Source of the DNA: Paenibacillus oryzisoli
GTDB lineage: Bacteria > Bacillota > Bacilli > Paenibacillales > NBRC-103111
Assembly (NCBI RefSeq): GCF_001653565.1
Contig: NZ_LYPB01000070.1
Span: 1 to 64,000, forward strand
Reading direction: 5' to 3'
Length of the DNA: 64,000 nucleotides
Numbering within the stretch: position 1 is the stretch's first letter; each line of letters begins with the position of its first letter. Both the position numbers and the translations under genes were made by a program. Shown piece after piece: positions 39,001 through 48,119 of this stretch. The notes under the pieces were generated by a model, which saw only the letters and a list, made by a program, of their open reading frames with translations, had not been told where the DNA came from and ran no database searches.

Positions 39001-39269
39001 TGGATCAGCAAAACTTAGTGATTAAGAAGGAATTAAGAACGGTAATGGTGGAAAATTTGGAGCTTGAGGGCGTACCAGAGCTGTTGCAAGATTCTGACAG
39101 GTTGTACGAGGATTTGAACATCGATTCGATCATGGTGCTTCAATTAGTTGTCTATGTTGAAGAGGTGTTTCATGTCGTAGTGCCTGAAGTTGGCGTAGAG
39201 CCGGAAACATTCCTTACAGTAGGTTCTTTAATAGAATTTATCCTGACTCTACAACAAGCAGCGGTATAA
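39000..39269 (+). CDS. Acyl carrier protein 1 (AsbD-like)
   Basis: 89 residues. The phosphopantetheine serine is S43 in LNIDSIMVLQL, inside a four-helix carrier fold. It starts within the stop codon of ligase 1 and ends 2 bp before the oxidoreductase gene. A phosphopantetheinyl transferase is not in the window and must come from elsewhere. It is one of three different stand-alone carriers in this operon. Confidence 0.92.
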   Translation: MDQQNLVIKKELRTVMVENLELEGVPELLQDSDRLYEDLNIDSIMVLQLVVYVEEVFHVVVPEVGVEPETFLTVGSLIEFILTLQQAAV

Positions 39270-39271
39270 GT

Positions 39272-40300
39272 ATGATAGATACAATAAAGTTAGGTATTGT
39301 AGGATTCGGCAGAATCGTAGAGTTGATTCATCTCCCTTTGTTGAAACAATTGCCCGAAATCGAAGTAAGTGGGATATTTGATGTTACGTCCCCACGCTTG
39401 GCGCTTGCCGCTAAGCGTGGTTTTGCCACCTTCTCAAACTTAGAGGCGCTGTTTGCTTCCCAGATTGACGCTGTATTGATTGCAACGCCTCCCAGCAGCC
39501 ATTATCAGATTGCAACACAAGCGTTGCGCAAAGGTAAGCATGTGATAATAGAAAAGCCTGTAACCCTAGATGCCAATGAGGCAATTCAATTAAAAGTGAT
39601 TGCGGATCAAGAAGGAAAAAGTGTCTCGGTGTTTCATAATCGCCGATTCGATAGCGATTTTCTACTGGCCAAGCAAATGGTTGCTGAAGATTTTTTGGGG
39701 GATATTCTCTTCGTTGAACGGCGTTACCATACGTTCGGTTCAGGTGCCTCTTTCGGCGTGAAATCCTTTCATCAGGCATGGCGAAATGAGAAAGCTTATG
39801 GGGGAGGCGCTTTACTCGACTGGGGCGTCCATCTTATTGATCAATTGTTGAACTTAGGCCTCGGGTCATGTGTGGAGATTCATGCGAGCATGAAGAATCT
39901 GCGCTGGCAGCAGGGCGAAGTTGATGATTTTGTTCATGCGACGATGAGCACTGAACAGCAAGTGATAATGTCAATGGACATTAATTTTGCCTCCAATGTG
40001 CCTTCGCCTCTCTGGATCATTGGAGGAGAGAAGGCTACGCTGCAAATTATGTCAGATCGTGAGGCGTATCTCTATGAGAAAGGCAAGCCCGTCCGTGAAT
40101 TGAAAATGGAGGAATATGGGAAATCAGGTGTTCTTTCCATCTACTCTTCTTTCGCCAATTGCATTCTGAACGGCGGTGAGCTAGCAGTTACACTGGAAGA
40201 AGCCATTGAAACAATGAAGGTTCTAGATAAAATACGCGTTTGCGCGCAGCAAAATAAGGAGTTGGCACATGGGAATTTTGTTCTCGGCTCCACAGTATGA
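39272..40300 (+). CDS. Gfo/Idh/MocA-family NAD(P)-dependent oxidoreductase
   Basis: 342 residues. The Rossmann loop is VGFGRIVE (about residues 10-17), the EKPVT motif with the catalytic Lys is near residue 94, and the C-terminal domain has the GGGALLDWGVHLID motif (about 176-189) with the conserved D and H. Members oxidise a sugar or cyclitol hydroxyl to a ketone. Its gene overlaps the next, a DegT aminotransferase, by 32 bp. Together they can turn a hydroxyl into an amine, as NtdC/NtdA do in kanosamine formation or WlbA/WlbE-type pairs on UDP-sugars. This suggests an amino sugar as building block (inference). Confidence 0.9.
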   Translation: MIDTIKLGIVGFGRIVELIHLPLLKQLPEIEVSGIFDVTSPRLALAAKRGFATFSNLEALFASQIDAVLIATPPSSHYQIATQALRKGKHVIIEKPVTLDANEAIQLKVIADQEGKSVSVFHNRRFDSDFLLAKQMVAEDFLGDILFVERRYHTFGSGASFGVKSFHQAWRNEKAYGGGALLDWGVHLIDQLLNLGLGSCVEIHASMKNLRWQQGEVDDFVHATMSTEQQVIMSMDINFASNVPSPLWIIGGEKATLQIMSDREAYLYEKGKPVRELKMEEYGKSGVLSIYSSFANCILNGGELAVTLEEAIETMKVLDKIRVCAQQNKELAHGNFVLGSTV

Positions 40301-41387
40301 ATTTAATATCATACGTGAGGATTGGCTTCAATCAGTAGTACAAATTGCTCAAAACGGTATGTTTGTTAGTGGGCCTGTCGTCTCTAAATTTGAATCCGCC
40401 TTCGCTGCTTATTCGGGAGTGAAGGGAGCGGTTGGAGTCGGCAATGGGACGGATGCTTTGTTCTTAGCGCTGAAGGCACTCGGTATAGGACCTGGAGATG
40501 AGGTTATAACGGTAACAAACACGTTTATTGCTACTGTAGGCGCTATCCATCAGACAGGAGCAAGGCCCGTTCTTGTCGATTGCGACGACTCCTATTTGAT
40601 CGACTTTGAGCAGGTGAAAGCATGTGTAACGCCTAGAACGAAAGCGGTTATTCCTGTACATCTGTATGGGCAACTGGTTGACCTCCGCGAATGGTTGCCG
40701 TGGGCGGAAGAAAACGAAATTCATATTGTTGAGGATTGTGCGCAGGCTGCCGGAGCCAGCTTAAATGGAAAAGCAGTAGGTAGCTGGGGAATTATGGGGT
40801 GTTTTAGCTTTTATCCGGACAAAAATTTAGGAGCTTTAGGGGACGGAGGGATGATCGTTTCTTCCTCACCCGAGCTGCTGACAAAACTACGCCAATTAAG
40901 AAGTCATGGTGGGGAGGTTCGATATCAGCACGATATCCCTGGATTTAATAGCCGCTTGGATTCCCTTCAAGCGAGTGCATTACATTTGAAGCTGCCTTAT
41001 CTGGATGAATGGTCTAATAAGCGACGTACTATTGCGGATTGGTATGAAACTTATTTACAAGATATCGAAGATATTATTATTCCAAATGGGCTTCATAGTA
41101 GCCGACATGTATACCATCTCTATGTGATTCGAGTGAAAAATGGCCATAGAGAAGCGCTTAAGAAACATTTGCAGAAAAAAGGTGTTTTAACTGCTGTACA
41201 GTATCCGGCTCCCATACATCTTACGCCAGCTTACTCGTTTCTTGAGTATGATGCTGGTTCATTCCCAGTAGCAGAGGCTTATGCGAGTGAGATTTTGTCG
41301 TTGCCAGTGCACATTGGGCTGACGGAAGATGAAGTGTTGATGATTGCGAGCGAAATCAAAGCATTTTTTATATTAAATAAACAATAA
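40269..41387 (+). CDS. DegT/DnrJ/EryC1/StrS-family PLP aminotransferase
   Basis: 372 residues, normal for the family. The PLP lysine is K185 in FSFYPDKNLGALGDGG, and D156 (IVEDCAQA) contacts the pyridine nitrogen. The start ATG lies inside the oxidoreductase gene with AAGGAG (40256-40261) correctly spaced. The family aminates keto-sugars and keto-cyclitols from Glu or Gln. With the oxidoreductase it should supply the amine that the acyltransferases of the cluster acylate (inference). The alternative is an aminobenzoate-type precursor, as AHBA synthase belongs to the same family. Confidence 0.92.
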   Translation: MGILFSAPQYEFNIIREDWLQSVVQIAQNGMFVSGPVVSKFESAFAAYSGVKGAVGVGNGTDALFLALKALGIGPGDEVITVTNTFIATVGAIHQTGARPVLVDCDDSYLIDFEQVKACVTPRTKAVIPVHLYGQLVDLREWLPWAEENEIHIVEDCAQAAGASLNGKAVGSWGIMGCFSFYPDKNLGALGDGGMIVSSSPELLTKLRQLRSHGGEVRYQHDIPGFNSRLDSLQASALHLKLPYLDEWSNKRRTIADWYETYLQDIEDIIIPNGLHSSRHVYHLYVIRVKNGHREALKKHLQKKGVLTAVQYPAPIHLTPAYSFLEYDAGSFPVAEAYASEILSLPVHIGLTEDEVLMIASEIKAFFILNKQ

Positions 41388-41401
41388 AGGTGGTTCGCGA
41401 A

Positions 41402-41674
41402 TTGATTCAGCTAACAAAAGAGCAGCAAATTGTGAGTTTTTTGCGTAAAACGATTGCACATCTAACTGAAACGCCATCACTGGAGCATGAACTGGGGGAT
41501 GATCAGCTCATTCAGGAAGTGGGAATGGACTCTGTACGTATCATTAAATTGATTGTGGAAATTGAGCTTAATCTCGAAATTGCTTTTGATGACGATGAGC
41601 TGCTTACGGAGAATTTTGCAACGCTGATGGTGATCAATAAACAAATCAATCAAAAATTAGGAGTAAGTTTGTGA
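41402..41674 (+). CDS. Acyl carrier protein 2
   Basis: About 90 residues. The phosphopantetheine serine is S44 in VGMDSVRIIKL. AAGGTGG (41387-41393) fits the TTG at 41402 better than the GTG at 41390, which lies inside that ribosome site. Its end overlaps the AsbE-like gene by 4 bp, pairing this carrier with that acyltransferase in translation. No dedicated ligase adjoins it, so it may be the partner of the amino acid:carrier-protein ligase encoded at 48120 (inference). Confidence 0.88.
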   Translation: MIQLTKEQQIVSFLRKTIAHLTETPSLEHELGDDQLIQEVGMDSVRIIKLIVEIELNLEIAFDDDELLTENFATLMVINKQINQKLGVSL

Positions 41675-42645
41675 AGAAGTTCGGTCAAGTTCACTGTTTA
41701 TTGGACTGCTATGCCTCGATTCTTGAGGAGGATGGCCGATTGGATTTCCGACCGCTCTATTTGGGTGTATGGGATGCTTATTTCGAAGTGAACGAGAATG
41801 GAATTTTCTATGCAAGCGAATCCGTGGATTACAAGGATTGGAACAGTAAGTTTGCCATGCTTTACGGAAATTCTTGCGAGCATTGGTATGATAGAACTGT
41901 CGGAAAACATGAAAATTTTTCTAATTTAATGAATCGTATGCGTGGTGGAAATAAGGAGAAGGTTTCGATTATTTTAGTCGATTTATTCTACTTACCTTAC
42001 TCAAGTCAGTACCGCTCCAAGCATACTCCCCATTATGTGATCGTAAAACAACGTAAGGAACAGGAATGGAGGATTAATGATCCGTATTTCGATTGGGAAG
42101 GTTTTATTTCGCATCAGGAATTATGGGAGTCATTTGGCTACAATGAATCCGGCGAAGGATTGATAATCGACACGGGCCATTTCCAAGGGGCAGATGAGCA
42201 AACAATTATCCAATTGTTTGAAAAAGAATTAAAAGTATTACCGGGCAGATTATTAAAAGAGGTAGAAAACTTCGTCCGTACTACGGTCGAAAGGAACGGC
42301 GGATATTTACCTAAGTCGTTTTTTTCTTCCATCCATGAAGTCGGGGTTATTTCCAAAAGATACGGCGGCTATTATTACGTTTTGCAATATTTATCTGAGC
42401 GCACGGGAAACGAACATACCAAGACCATTTCTACGATTAAAGAACTGATTAAGGGATGGGAAAGTTTGATGTTGACAATGACACGATATCAAATTCTGAA
42501 TAAACCTGTTGATTTAACTTTATTTGCTGCCAAAGGGGATCATCTTGACAAATTAGAGCTTGAAGTGAAAAAAGAGCTAATTGAAGTGTTTAGTGAATGG
42601 CGAAGCAGCACTTTTACAGTTACAGATGAGGTGTTACGTTCATGA
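41671..42645 (+). CDS. AsbE-like carrier-protein-dependent acyltransferase (DUF6005/BtrH-type fold)
   Basis: 324 residues. I read it as a relative of AsbE, the petrobactin enzyme that moves 3,4-dihydroxybenzoyl from its carrier to a polyamine amine. A Cys-His-Asp arrangement is visible: HCLLDC near the N-terminus (C9 and C13), PHYVIV (about residue 117) and NDPYFDW (about residue 132), like the cysteine-dependent BtrH family. GVWDAYFEV (about residues 42-50) is the sort of motif I associate with AsbE. It overlaps ACP2 upstream and the ABC exporter downstream by 4 bp each. Expected role: amide formation releasing an acyl group from a carrier. Substrate is unproven. Confidence 0.68.
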   Translation: MKKFGQVHCLLDCYASILEEDGRLDFRPLYLGVWDAYFEVNENGIFYASESVDYKDWNSKFAMLYGNSCEHWYDRTVGKHENFSNLMNRMRGGNKEKVSIILVDLFYLPYSSQYRSKHTPHYVIVKQRKEQEWRINDPYFDWEGFISHQELWESFGYNESGEGLIIDTGHFQGADEQTIIQLFEKELKVLPGRLLKEVENFVRTTVERNGGYLPKSFFSSIHEVGVISKRYGGYYYVLQYLSERTGNEHTKTISTIKELIKGWESLMLTMTRYQILNKPVDLTLFAAKGDHLDKLELEVKKELIEVFSEWRSSTFTVTDEVLRS

Positions 42646-44453
42646 ATAGCATTAAGATGTACATTCGTTTGATCCGTTATATTAACCCGCGTTGGTGGTT
42701 AACAGGATTAGCATTTTTGTTGACGATGTTGTGTTTAGTATTAGATTTGCTGCAACCGTTTCTGATTTCCCGTTTTATTGATAAGGTGCTTATCGGTAAA
42801 CAGATTAATTGGATCATGCCCTTGTTGGGCTCATCACTCGGGATAACAATTGTTTCCGCTGTGCTAACCATTATCGGCTTTAGTATTTTTCGCTATTTGG
42901 AGGCACGTAACACCCTTGATCTAAGAAGCACAGTGTTACGACATATTCGCAAAATTCCTTTAATGGAAATTGAAAAAAACGGCGTTGGAAAATACATGGC
43001 ATTAATGGGAATGGACACTACTACAACCTCCAAATTTATAAATGTTCTTGCGGTAGAATTAGTAAGGCAGTGGTTGCAAATGGCAGTTTCGCTCGTAATT
43101 ATTTTTATGATGGACTGGCGGCTAGGACTTGTTGCCATGTGCAGCATACCATTTGTTATGGGATTCCCACGCTTATACCGCCGGCCGATCAAAGATACAG
43201 TAAACAAGCTCCGAATACATAACGAGGATATTGGCACAAGTTTATTCGAAAGTATTCAGGGTTCGCGTGAAATAAAGAGTTATGGTTTGGAAGAATGGGA
43301 GGAACGCCGCAATGAATTGATGTACAAAGATCTTGTTAAGGTAAGCATTCAGGAGGGGATGTTTCGACAGCTTTCCGGTCGAACAGGTTCTTTGGTCATC
43401 GCAATAACTGTAACGCTACTATATTGGTTTGGAAGCGGTCAAGTGATAGATGGTGTCTTTACGGTAGGTATGATGGTAGCAGCCGTTCAGTACATTCAAG
43501 CCGTTTTGAACCCGATCCAGAATATGAATTATTTGATCAGTGATCTACTTGGAAGTGAAGCATCCATGTCTCGAATTGAACAATTTCTCCATACCCCGAC
43601 TGAGGCTCATGTCGGTTTACTTAAAAACGATCCTGATATGCATATTGTTCGGGATTCAACTTTGCAAACGGATTCAACTCTGGAGATGTTAAAGAGAAGG
43701 TCAAACACGGAAGAAAAACAATCATTTATTTCGTGTAGAGACTTGTATGTTTCCTATGAAGGGGTATCCATACTAAAGGGAGTTTCCATCGAGATAGCAA
43801 GAGGTCAGGTTGTCGCTTTTGTTGGAAGAAGCGGTTCGGGGAAATCTACGCTGTTTAAAACATTGCAGGGCTTTATGCCTGTTGAAGCTGGTGATATCTG
43901 TATAGGTCACAATACGTTAGCAGACTTGTCGCGTCAAGCGATCTCTTCTCAAATCAGCTTTGTTTCCCAGGAATCATTTTTATTCAAAGGGATGCTATTA
44001 GACAATGTGAGGTTGGGAAAGCTCAACGCAACAGAAGACGAGGTGTACAAGGCTTTATGTGAAGTAGAATTGAAATCGTTCGTTGACAATTTGCCTGACG
44101 GTATCTATACGAAATTGGATAATCAGGGCTTTCAGTTATCTGGTGGACAACGGCAACGAGTGGCGATTGCCCGGGCTATCATTAAGGAACCGGACATTCT
44201 AATCCTTGATGAACCAACATCGGCGCTTGATCGAAATACGGAAGATCAAGTTATGTCTACGATATACCGAATCATGAAGAACAAAACCGTGCTGATCTCC
44301 ACTCATAAGCTAGAATCGATTGTGTGCGCTGATATCATCTATGTGATGGAACAGGGGACCGTCATCGATTTCGGTTCGCATAACGATTTAATGAAGCGCT
44401 GCGGGAACTATATCGAGTTGGTTAAGCACCAGGAATTACTCACTATTTCATAA
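42642..44453 (+). CDS. ABC exporter, fused membrane and ATPase domains
   Basis: 603 residues: six TM helices in residues 1-310, then a nucleotide-binding domain with Walker A GRSGSGKST, signature LSGGQRQRVAIARA, Walker B ILILDEPTSALD and the switch His in STHKLE. It is a type I (MsbA/LagD-like) half transporter without an N-terminal peptidase domain and would act as a homodimer. Embedded in the operon with 4-bp overlap, it is the probable exporter of the cluster product. Confidence 0.93.
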   Translation: MNSIKMYIRLIRYINPRWWLTGLAFLLTMLCLVLDLLQPFLISRFIDKVLIGKQINWIMPLLGSSLGITIVSAVLTIIGFSIFRYLEARNTLDLRSTVLRHIRKIPLMEIEKNGVGKYMALMGMDTTTTSKFINVLAVELVRQWLQMAVSLVIIFMMDWRLGLVAMCSIPFVMGFPRLYRRPIKDTVNKLRIHNEDIGTSLFESIQGSREIKSYGLEEWEERRNELMYKDLVKVSIQEGMFRQLSGRTGSLVIAITVTLLYWFGSGQVIDGVFTVGMMVAAVQYIQAVLNPIQNMNYLISDLLGSEASMSRIEQFLHTPTEAHVGLLKNDPDMHIVRDSTLQTDSTLEMLKRRSNTEEKQSFISCRDLYVSYEGVSILKGVSIEIARGQVVAFVGRSGSGKSTLFKTLQGFMPVEAGDICIGHNTLADLSRQAISSQISFVSQESFLFKGMLLDNVRLGKLNATEDEVYKALCEVELKSFVDNLPDGIYTKLDNQGFQLSGGQRQRVAIARAIIKEPDILILDEPTSALDRNTEDQVMSTIYRIMKNKTVLISTHKLESIVCADIIYVMEQGTVIDFGSHNDLMKRCGNYIELVKHQELLTIS

Positions 44454-44504
44454 AGCTCAGAATTACATGCAGACAAGTGAGGTTATGAAAGGAGGATGAA
44501 AAAG

Positions 44505-45563
44505 GTGCAACAAGTCATTGAAGTAAATAATGAACAGAATATCAATTTGGCATTTATGGAATGCTTCACTTCCTGCGTTTTAACCTATTTAAACATTCAA
44601 GGAAAAGACTACAGGAAGATTTTGTTGAGTTATTGGAATTTAAGTTATCAGTTCAAAACGCTGCTATCGGGAAAGGAAGCGCGGCAACTACCGTTGGAAT
44701 ACTTCTATGGGTTGAAAATGACGTTTATCAAAGGCGATGAGGAATCGCTTAAGCGTTATATTCGTAGCGGACACAGTGCGATTTGCTTATGCCAGGCGTC
44801 CAAGCTTGAGTTTTTTCCACGCTCTTTCTTGGGCATGGAGGAGAGCGGCTTCCAGCATTCGATTCTGCTCTACGGTTGGGATGAACAGCAGGAGCGTTAT
44901 CTCGTAACGGACCCAGTCGTCAATATGGTCGTAACCCTAAGTCCGGATGAGCTTACCTACGCAAGCGCTATTCGCCTAGGGAGCAATGAGGTTCACTATT
45001 TCGTCATGGAAGATTCGGTGGTTCCCTTCTCGGAGCCTAATTTGGAGTCATGCTTGATTCATTGCACCGAGCAGATGTTGACGCTGTATAGAAATCAGCG
45101 AAAAAGCAAGTCGGATCCGATCATTCCTAAGGGTAGCTCACACGAACAGAAGGTGAGAGCTTGGCAGCATTGGTTTAATAATCGCCATGGCGGCATTCGA
45201 GCATTGGAGCACTTCGAGGAGGATCTACGGAATTCCGACGGGTGGACGATCCGTAGAAGGAACGATTGGATAGTTATCAATACAAAAACTATTACCTCTA
45301 TTCGACGGCTTCGTAGTGTGGTTTGGAATACATACCAGGATATGGCAGATTTTAGCGTGGCGCAGGAAGAGGAAGGACAACGACAAATTGATGCAATTTT
45401 AGCTATGTGGAATTTGATTAATTTCCTCCTGCTAAAATACAAGAGTGGGCAAAACAACCAGGCAGTCGTTCCGTCTATTTTAGTTCGAATTGATGAGCTG
45501 AAACGCATCGAACTGCAATTTTTGGAATGGTTGTATCTCGCCATTAGGGAGGGAGCTCAATGA
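44505..45563 (+). CDS. BtrH-like cysteine acyltransferase
   Basis: About 352 residues. GGAGG (44491-44495) touches the ATG at 44496, so the GTG at 44505 is the better start. The N-terminus has ECFTSCVLTYL (C20, C24), aligning with HCLLDC of the AsbE-like protein; QHSILLYGWDEQ supplies a His and VTDP an Asp, giving the papain/C39-like triad expected of BtrH-type enzymes. BtrH moves an acyl group from a carrier to an aminoglycoside amine in butirosin synthesis. The C-terminal half is helical and unassigned. It overlaps the ACP3 gene by 4 bp, pairing this enzyme with that carrier. Confidence 0.6.
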   Translation: MQQVIEVNNEQNINLAFMECFTSCVLTYLNIQGKDYRKILLSYWNLSYQFKTLLSGKEARQLPLEYFYGLKMTFIKGDEESLKRYIRSGHSAICLCQASKLEFFPRSFLGMEESGFQHSILLYGWDEQQERYLVTDPVVNMVVTLSPDELTYASAIRLGSNEVHYFVMEDSVVPFSEPNLESCLIHCTEQMLTLYRNQRKSKSDPIIPKGSSHEQKVRAWQHWFNNRHGGIRALEHFEEDLRNSDGWTIRRRNDWIVINTKTITSIRRLRSVVWNTYQDMADFSVAQEEEGQRQIDAILAMWNLINFLLLKYKSGQNNQAVVPSILVRIDELKRIELQFLEWLYLAIREGAQ

Positions 45564-45829
45564 GTGATGAGAGCTTAGATAACCGACTGAAAGAAATTCT
45601 TATACGGAACGCAAGGATAATGGTAGAGGCGGAAGAGATAATGTCAGATACTAATATTGTGGACGATTTGGCGCTTGATTCCATTCTTATTGTTAATCTA
45701 TTTGTAGATTTGGAAGAAGAATTCAATATCACAATCAACGTGCAAGATATAGCGATGCCGATCTTAAGTAAATATTGTCTGCTTCAAGAATATGTTCTAG
45801 AGCGAATAGCTGTACAAGTAGCACAATAA
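45560..45829 (+). CDS. Acyl carrier protein 3
   Basis: 89 residues. The phosphopantetheine serine is S41 in LALDSILIVNLF. It overlaps the BtrH-like gene by 4 bp and lies 39 bp before ligase 2, its likely loading enzyme. Sequence differs clearly from carriers 1 and 2, so the three are not recent copies and probably carry different acyl groups. Confidence 0.9.
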   Translation: MSDESLDNRLKEILIRNARIMVEAEEIMSDTNIVDDLALDSILIVNLFVDLEEEFNITINVQDIAMPILSKYCLLQEYVLERIAVQVAQ

Positions 45830-45868
45830 GCATAGACTTGCCGCCATAACGAAGGAGGAACGAGCACG

Positions 45869-47209
45869 TTGTCAATTGGATGGCTTCTAGATAAAATGTC
45901 TGATTTTGCTGATAGGGAAGCAATGGTTTTTATTGATAATTCAGTGACGTTTGGCAGATTATTGGAGGACTATACGAACTGGAAAGATATTATAATCGAA
46001 CGTCAGATAAGCTCTGGAGAGGTGATTTTGTTAGAGGGAGATTATTCTCCTGTTGTCAGCGGAGCGATTTTGGCACTGATTGCAAACGGTAATGTGATTG
46101 TTCCTGTATCTGTTAATGTAAGACATAGACTTCAGGAGTTATACCAAATCGCTCAGGTTAACAAATCGATTCACTTCGACGGCGACAGCTACCGTATTGC
46201 AAATCATGAACGCAGCGCCCATACGGGACTTCTGGAGCAGTTTCTTCTCAAAGGGCAGGCTGGTATGATCCTTTTTACGTCTGGAACTACTGGTGCACCA
46301 AAGGCGATTCTTCACGATATCTCGCAATTGCTTGAACGTTATAAGGTATCGAGAGATACTTTGCGTACCTTGTCATTCCTGCTTTTTGACCATATTGGCG
46401 GAATCAACACCTTGTTTCATACGTTGGCTAACGGAGGTACAATCATTGTGCCTCCAAGCCGGTCTCCTTCGGAGATCTGTGCATTGATAGAGAAGCATCA
46501 CGTAGAGTTATTACCTACCTCGCCAAGCTTTCTGAATATGCTGTTGATGACGAGAGCATATAAGCAATTTGATATGTCTTCATTGCGTGTGATTTCGTAT
46601 GGTACAGAGGTAATGCCGGATTATACGCTGCAGCAATTAAACAGTGAGTTCCCTCACATTCAAATGCGACAAACGTATGGTTTATCGGAGCTCGGCATTA
46701 TGCGGGCCAAGTCGAAGCATTCTGGATCTCCCTGGTTGAAAATCGGAGGGGAAGGGATAGAGACAAAGATCGTCGATGGTGTACTTCATATCCGTTCTCA
46801 AACGGCAATGGTCGGATATTTGAATGCGCCAAGCCCATTTGATAAAGAAGGCTGGTTTAATACGCAGGATCAAGTAAGCGTGGATGGAGAGTACATGAGG
46901 ATTTTCGGGCGATGCTCAGAAATCATTAATGTAGGAGGAAGGAAAGTATACCCTGTCGAGGTGGAGGAAGTATTGCTCCAAATGGGCGAGGTGTGGGATG
47001 TTACTGTCAAGGGAGAACCTAGCTCCTTGTTGGGCCATGTAGTTACTGCGGTTGTTAATACCGAGCTTCTGATTGATGCTAAGGAGCTTAAGCAAAGAAT
47101 ACGAGCCTTTTGCCAAGACAAGTTAGAGGACTATCAAGTTCCTGTGAAGGTTTATATCCAAGAGAAGGAGTTATACTCAGAACGTTTCAAAAAGTTGAGA
47201 AAAGCCTGA
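45869..47209 (+). CDS. AMP-forming acyl:carrier-protein ligase 2
   Basis: 446 residues, TTG start 10 bp after AAGGAGG (45852-45858). The ATP loop is LFTSGTTGAPKAI (about residues 133-145), RQTYGLSELG follows near residue 271, and GRCSEIINVGGRKVYP is the hinge. The C-terminus ends YSERFKKLRKA where the family usually has SGK..R; the lysine is kept but the loop is unusual. It lies just upstream of the AsbF-like gene, so 3,4-dihydroxybenzoate is a candidate substrate, competing with ligase 1 for that assignment. Confidence 0.85.
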   Translation: MSIGWLLDKMSDFADREAMVFIDNSVTFGRLLEDYTNWKDIIIERQISSGEVILLEGDYSPVVSGAILALIANGNVIVPVSVNVRHRLQELYQIAQVNKSIHFDGDSYRIANHERSAHTGLLEQFLLKGQAGMILFTSGTTGAPKAILHDISQLLERYKVSRDTLRTLSFLLFDHIGGINTLFHTLANGGTIIVPPSRSPSEICALIEKHHVELLPTSPSFLNMLLMTRAYKQFDMSSLRVISYGTEVMPDYTLQQLNSEFPHIQMRQTYGLSELGIMRAKSKHSGSPWLKIGGEGIETKIVDGVLHIRSQTAMVGYLNAPSPFDKEGWFNTQDQVSVDGEYMRIFGRCSEIINVGGRKVYPVEVEEVLLQMGEVWDVTVKGEPSSLLGHVVTAVVNTELLIDAKELKQRIRAFCQDKLEDYQVPVKVYIQEKELYSERFKKLRKA

Positions 47210-47235
47210 TCACGATTGTATTGGGGGTGTGTATT

Positions 47236-48090
47236 TTGAATTATTCATTATGTTCCATTTCATTTCGGCATGAGCTTGTTTCTTTCAATGACCTGGTTCA
47301 TTTTGCCTGTGAGAAAGGCTTTGCTGGGATTGAACTGTGGGGAATTCATGCGAAGGCGCTAGTGCGCAACCATAAGTATGAGGTATCCCACTTATTAGAT
47401 AAGATGGAAGCTAAGGGCGTTCGGATTTCAATGGTTAGCGATTATATCGATTTATTCGCAGAGGATGATCAAACGTTGGCGGTATTAGAACGAGGGAATT
47501 CGCTCTTTGCACTTGCTCAAACGTTTCGAACCAATAAACTTCGTATATTTGCAGGGAATCAGTCTAGCTCCGTAGCTAATCCGAGAGTTTGGGAACGGTG
47601 TGTGACAAGATTGCGGAATCTTGCTCAACTTGCTTCTGAGAACGGTGTTTACCTCGTAATCGAGACGCATCCAAAAACCTTAGCGGATACTCTCATATCC
47701 ACGCTCCGTTTGTTGGATGAGGTGGCTCACTCCCATATTCGTGTTAATCTTGATTTTTTACATATATGGGAGTTGGGAAGTGATCCGTTGTACGCTTATA
47801 GGGCATTGAAAGAGTGGACGATCAACTATCACCTAAAAAACATATCTTGCCGTGATAAGCTGGGCGTATTCGCACCTGATAACGTGTATTCTCCAAGTGG
47901 TGATCGAGATGGCTTGACAACTCTTTCCGATGGCATCATTGATTACACGTCGATTGTCGAGCAACTGGATCGTGACAACATGACTTATACGGCAGCTATT
48001 GAATGGTTTGGGGATCACCCCTTCTACTACTTGGAGAAAGAGCTCGCTTGGCTGAAAAAGCATGATCAAAAATGCGATGTGTTCATATAA
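47236..48090 (+). CDS. asbF: AsbF-like 3-dehydroshikimate dehydratase
   Basis: About 284 residues, TIM-barrel AP_endonuc_2 fold. The frame is open from 47110, but GGGGGTG (47223-47229) selects TTG 47236, giving MNYSLCSISFRHELVSF. This N-terminus, FAGIELWGIHAK, YLVIETHPKTLADT, VNLDFLHIWE and the late AIEWFG agree closely with what I know of Bacillus anthracis AsbF. Metal ligands should be the Glu of IETHP, the Asp of NLDFLH, the His of YHLKN and the Glu of IEWFG. The reaction is dehydration of 3-dehydroshikimate to 3,4-dihydroxybenzoate, the catechol of petrobactin. Here the NIS synthetases AsbA and AsbB are absent. Confidence 0.85.
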   Translation: MNYSLCSISFRHELVSFNDLVHFACEKGFAGIELWGIHAKALVRNHKYEVSHLLDKMEAKGVRISMVSDYIDLFAEDDQTLAVLERGNSLFALAQTFRTNKLRIFAGNQSSSVANPRVWERCVTRLRNLAQLASENGVYLVIETHPKTLADTLISTLRLLDEVAHSHIRVNLDFLHIWELGSDPLYAYRALKEWTINYHLKNISCRDKLGVFAPDNVYSPSGDRDGLTTLSDGIIDYTSIVEQLDRDNMTYTAAIEWFGDHPFYYLEKELAWLKKHDQKCDVFI

Positions 48091-48119
48091 ATTTTAATTG
48101 AAAGATAGGTGCATCAGTA

